A stretch of 32,497 nt of DNA, taken from the NCBI GenBank assembly GCA_013360585.1, contig JABWBH010000049.1, positions 1-32,497 of the forward strand, read 5' to 3'. This DNA is from Phycisphaerae bacterium (GTDB lineage: Bacteria; Planctomycetota; Phycisphaerae; UBA1845). Of this stretch, positions 31,358 through 32,497 are shown piece after piece. The translations under genes and the position numbers were made by a program. The first letter of the stretch is position 1, and the number at the start of each line of letters is the position of its first letter. Below the pieces are notes generated by a model that was given only the letters and a program-made list of their open reading frames with translations, made no database searches and was not told the origin of the DNA.

Positions 31358-31984
31358 TTACCATATCAGAAAGGTCCACGTCGTATTTTCCAGTACTAGA
31401 TCTATATTGGCACACATGTCTTGAAATGGAAGTTTTGCTGATCCGACAACGGTAAATCCGGACACTGATTCAACTAAAACACCATCGTCATTTACCCGTA
31501 ATCGAATCCTGTTCATTATCGCCGTTAGCACCGCGACACTCGCAGCGGCACCTGCGAAGATAGCCAGTTCGTTAATAGCCCACCCTAAACCGATGCGCAA
31601 TACTGGAAGCACAACTGCAACTATGATAAAGAGCGCCAGGCGTTGGCTGCGTCTGAGGAAGGTCGTATAAACAACCTCGCCCAGAACGATACCGGATCTG
31701 ACTCGATATACACTATTAATCTGCGCCGCGACCCCACTTAGCTCAAATAACGGGCCTTGATGGGGAAGGGAATCGCATGAAACATTCAAGCGTTTCTCCT
31801 CCTTGCGAAACTCAATTGCTCGCACTACCCAAGCGGGAGCGGCGAGCAGACCGGCAGTTGTCATGATGGCAACGGGAGACATGAACTGGACAAGAAGCGG
31901 GCCCATCAAATAAAGCAGAAGACCACCATAAACGATCTGCTGCCACGGATCGTAATACCAAGCTGGATCTCGAGTAGAATGCAT
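31358..31984 (-). CDS. Small membrane protein linked to the RHS gene (candidate immunity protein)
   Basis: Protein of 208 residues. A double hydrophobic segment spans about 15-55 (YGGLLLYLMGPLLVQF, AIMTTAGLLAAPAWVV). A second spans about 113-155 (LALFIIVAVVLPVL, ELAIFAGAAASVAVLTAI). It ends with a beta-rich cytoplasmic tail of ~50 residues (RIRLRVNDDGVLVESVSGF) resembling bacterial PH-like tails. ATG 31984 starts 21 bases after the RHS stop, with AAAGG upstream, so both genes share a transcript. Base composition is less G+C-rich than the rest of the window. I recognise no family. Its position directly after an RHS tail makes an immunity role reasonable but unproven. Confidence 0.7.
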   Translation of the reverse strand: MHSTRDPAWYYDPWQQIVYGGLLLYLMGPLLVQFMSPVAIMTTAGLLAAPAWVVRAIEFRKEEKRLNVSCDSLPHQGPLFELSGVAAQINSVYRVRSGIVLGEVVYTTFLRRSQRLALFIIVAVVLPVLRIGLGWAINELAIFAGAAASVAVLTAIMNRIRLRVNDDGVLVESVSGFTVVGSAKLPFQDMCANIDLVLENTTWTFLIW

Positions 31985-32005
31985 AACGTAAGACCTTTGT
32001 ATGCC

Positions 32006-32497
32006 TCAAATCCCTGGTTGCGGAATGGGTTCGCCCAACGGCGGGCGTAATAATCCACCCCTTGGTGTCCTTGGAATCTTTGGAAATGTTCCCAGACCAA
32101 TCCCTATGGCGCCACCATCAAGTAGTGGGTCGATTGCTGAATTACCTGTGCTCCCTCCCAACGCACGGAAGCTGCCCCAACCTATTGCTCCGGCAGCCGC
32201 ATACGGTGCCGTAACCGGAAAGAAGTAGACACAGGAAAATCCAAGGCCAACACCGGCAAAAAAGTTGGAGGCATGATCGACGCGGGTCTTGTCATCGAAG
32301 AAGTCCGCTAACCAAGGCCACCAGGGATCGTAACTGGGGCCTCCTGTGATGTCAATAATAAGATCATCGAGACCGTAAAGCCCGAGTGGATCAACATCAA
32401 TCGTAGGACGACTATCTACGTACGCATAGGCGTTCAATCCTCCCTGAATCCCAATCGGATCCCGCTGCAAAAACCGTCCGATCGCCGGATCATACCA
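32006..32497 (-). CDS. RHS-repeat protein, C-terminal end with putative toxin tail (5' end outside window)
   Basis: The frame is open through the window edge and begins with WYDPAIGRFLQRDPIG, then GGLNAYAYVDSRPTIDVDPLGL. This is the RHS-associated core that ends the cocoon-forming shell of RHS/YD-repeat polymorphic toxins. Some 120 residues follow. First comes a Trp-rich stretch (YDPWWPWLADFFDDKTRVDH), then a glycine-rich hydrophobic segment (FFAGVGLGFSCVYFF, then YAAAGAIGWGSFRALGG), then a Pro-rich end. This variable tail is where such proteins carry their effector. I recognise no nuclease or deaminase motif; the hydrophobic segment could act on membranes. The downstream membrane protein may be the partner. 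Confidence 0.85.
   Translation of the reverse strand, partial: WYDPAIGRFLQRDPIGIQGGLNAYAYVDSRPTIDVDPLGLYGLDDLIIDITGGPSYDPWWPWLADFFDDKTRVDHASNFFAGVGLGFSCVYFFPVTAPYAAAGAIGWGSFRALGGSTGNSAIDPLLDGGAIGIGLGTFPKIPRTPRGGLLRPPLGEPIPQPGI

Overview
The window looks like chromosomal DNA of a G+C-rich Planctomycetota-type bacterium, probably uncultured. The evidence is an ECF-like sigma factor of the planctomycete type translationally coupled to a large Ser/Thr kinase with a C-terminal TPR-like region, several secreted beta-helix, lamin-tail and CHRD proteins, a DUF2723 membrane protein, and RHS material. This assignment is inferred from gene content, not from a marker gene.

Left part (1-9.1 kb). A secreted parallel beta-helix protein has a damaged 5' end, a 22-residue glycine run and a duplicated 3' end. 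Next is the minus-strand sigma factor/kinase pair, joined by a GTGA overlap. Divergent from it is a parvulin-type lipoprotein gene coupled by ATGA to an adenylate-kinase-like gene. A sigma-54 activator follows; its receiver domain has lost the phosphoacceptor Asp, the conserved Lys and one acidic-pocket residue.

Middle part (9.0-21 kb, almost all minus strand). It holds a polytopic GT-C-like protein, an aminotransferase-carA pair joined by GTGA, and a secreted cysteine-rich protein. A compact five-gene run follows in the order maf, rph, SPOR-like lipoprotein, rdgB and DUF2723 protein. This run combines house-cleaning nucleotide pyrophosphatases, RNA 3' processing and an envelope protein. Upstream lies a stand-alone Clp_N-repeat protein without an ATPase.

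Right part (21-29 kb). There is a soluble histidine kinase, a 490-bp intergenic region with a two-tier hairpin and an AT-rich island, a secreted helical protein, a membrane histidine kinase, a ZIP-type metal transporter, a small lipoprotein and argS. A tRNA-Cys(GCA) gene has a good promoter that lies inside an inverted repeat.

Right edge (29-32.5 kb). A secreted lamin-tail/CHRD protein has a strong Shine-Dalgarno sequence and a clear hairpin terminator. It is followed by a transposase relic abutting a perfect 19-bp inverted repeat, then by the end of an RHS protein with a putative toxin tail and a linked membrane protein of lower G+C.

The most notable cross-window signal is a C-terminal module of about 70-85 residues shared by three unlinked secreted proteins (1 kb, 14 kb and 29 kb). 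It is opened by Cys, carries a G-K/R-G/A-K turn and a PxGxHxV-like strand, and ends in Cys plus Pro at the extreme C-terminus. It may be an undescribed surface-attachment or export tag.
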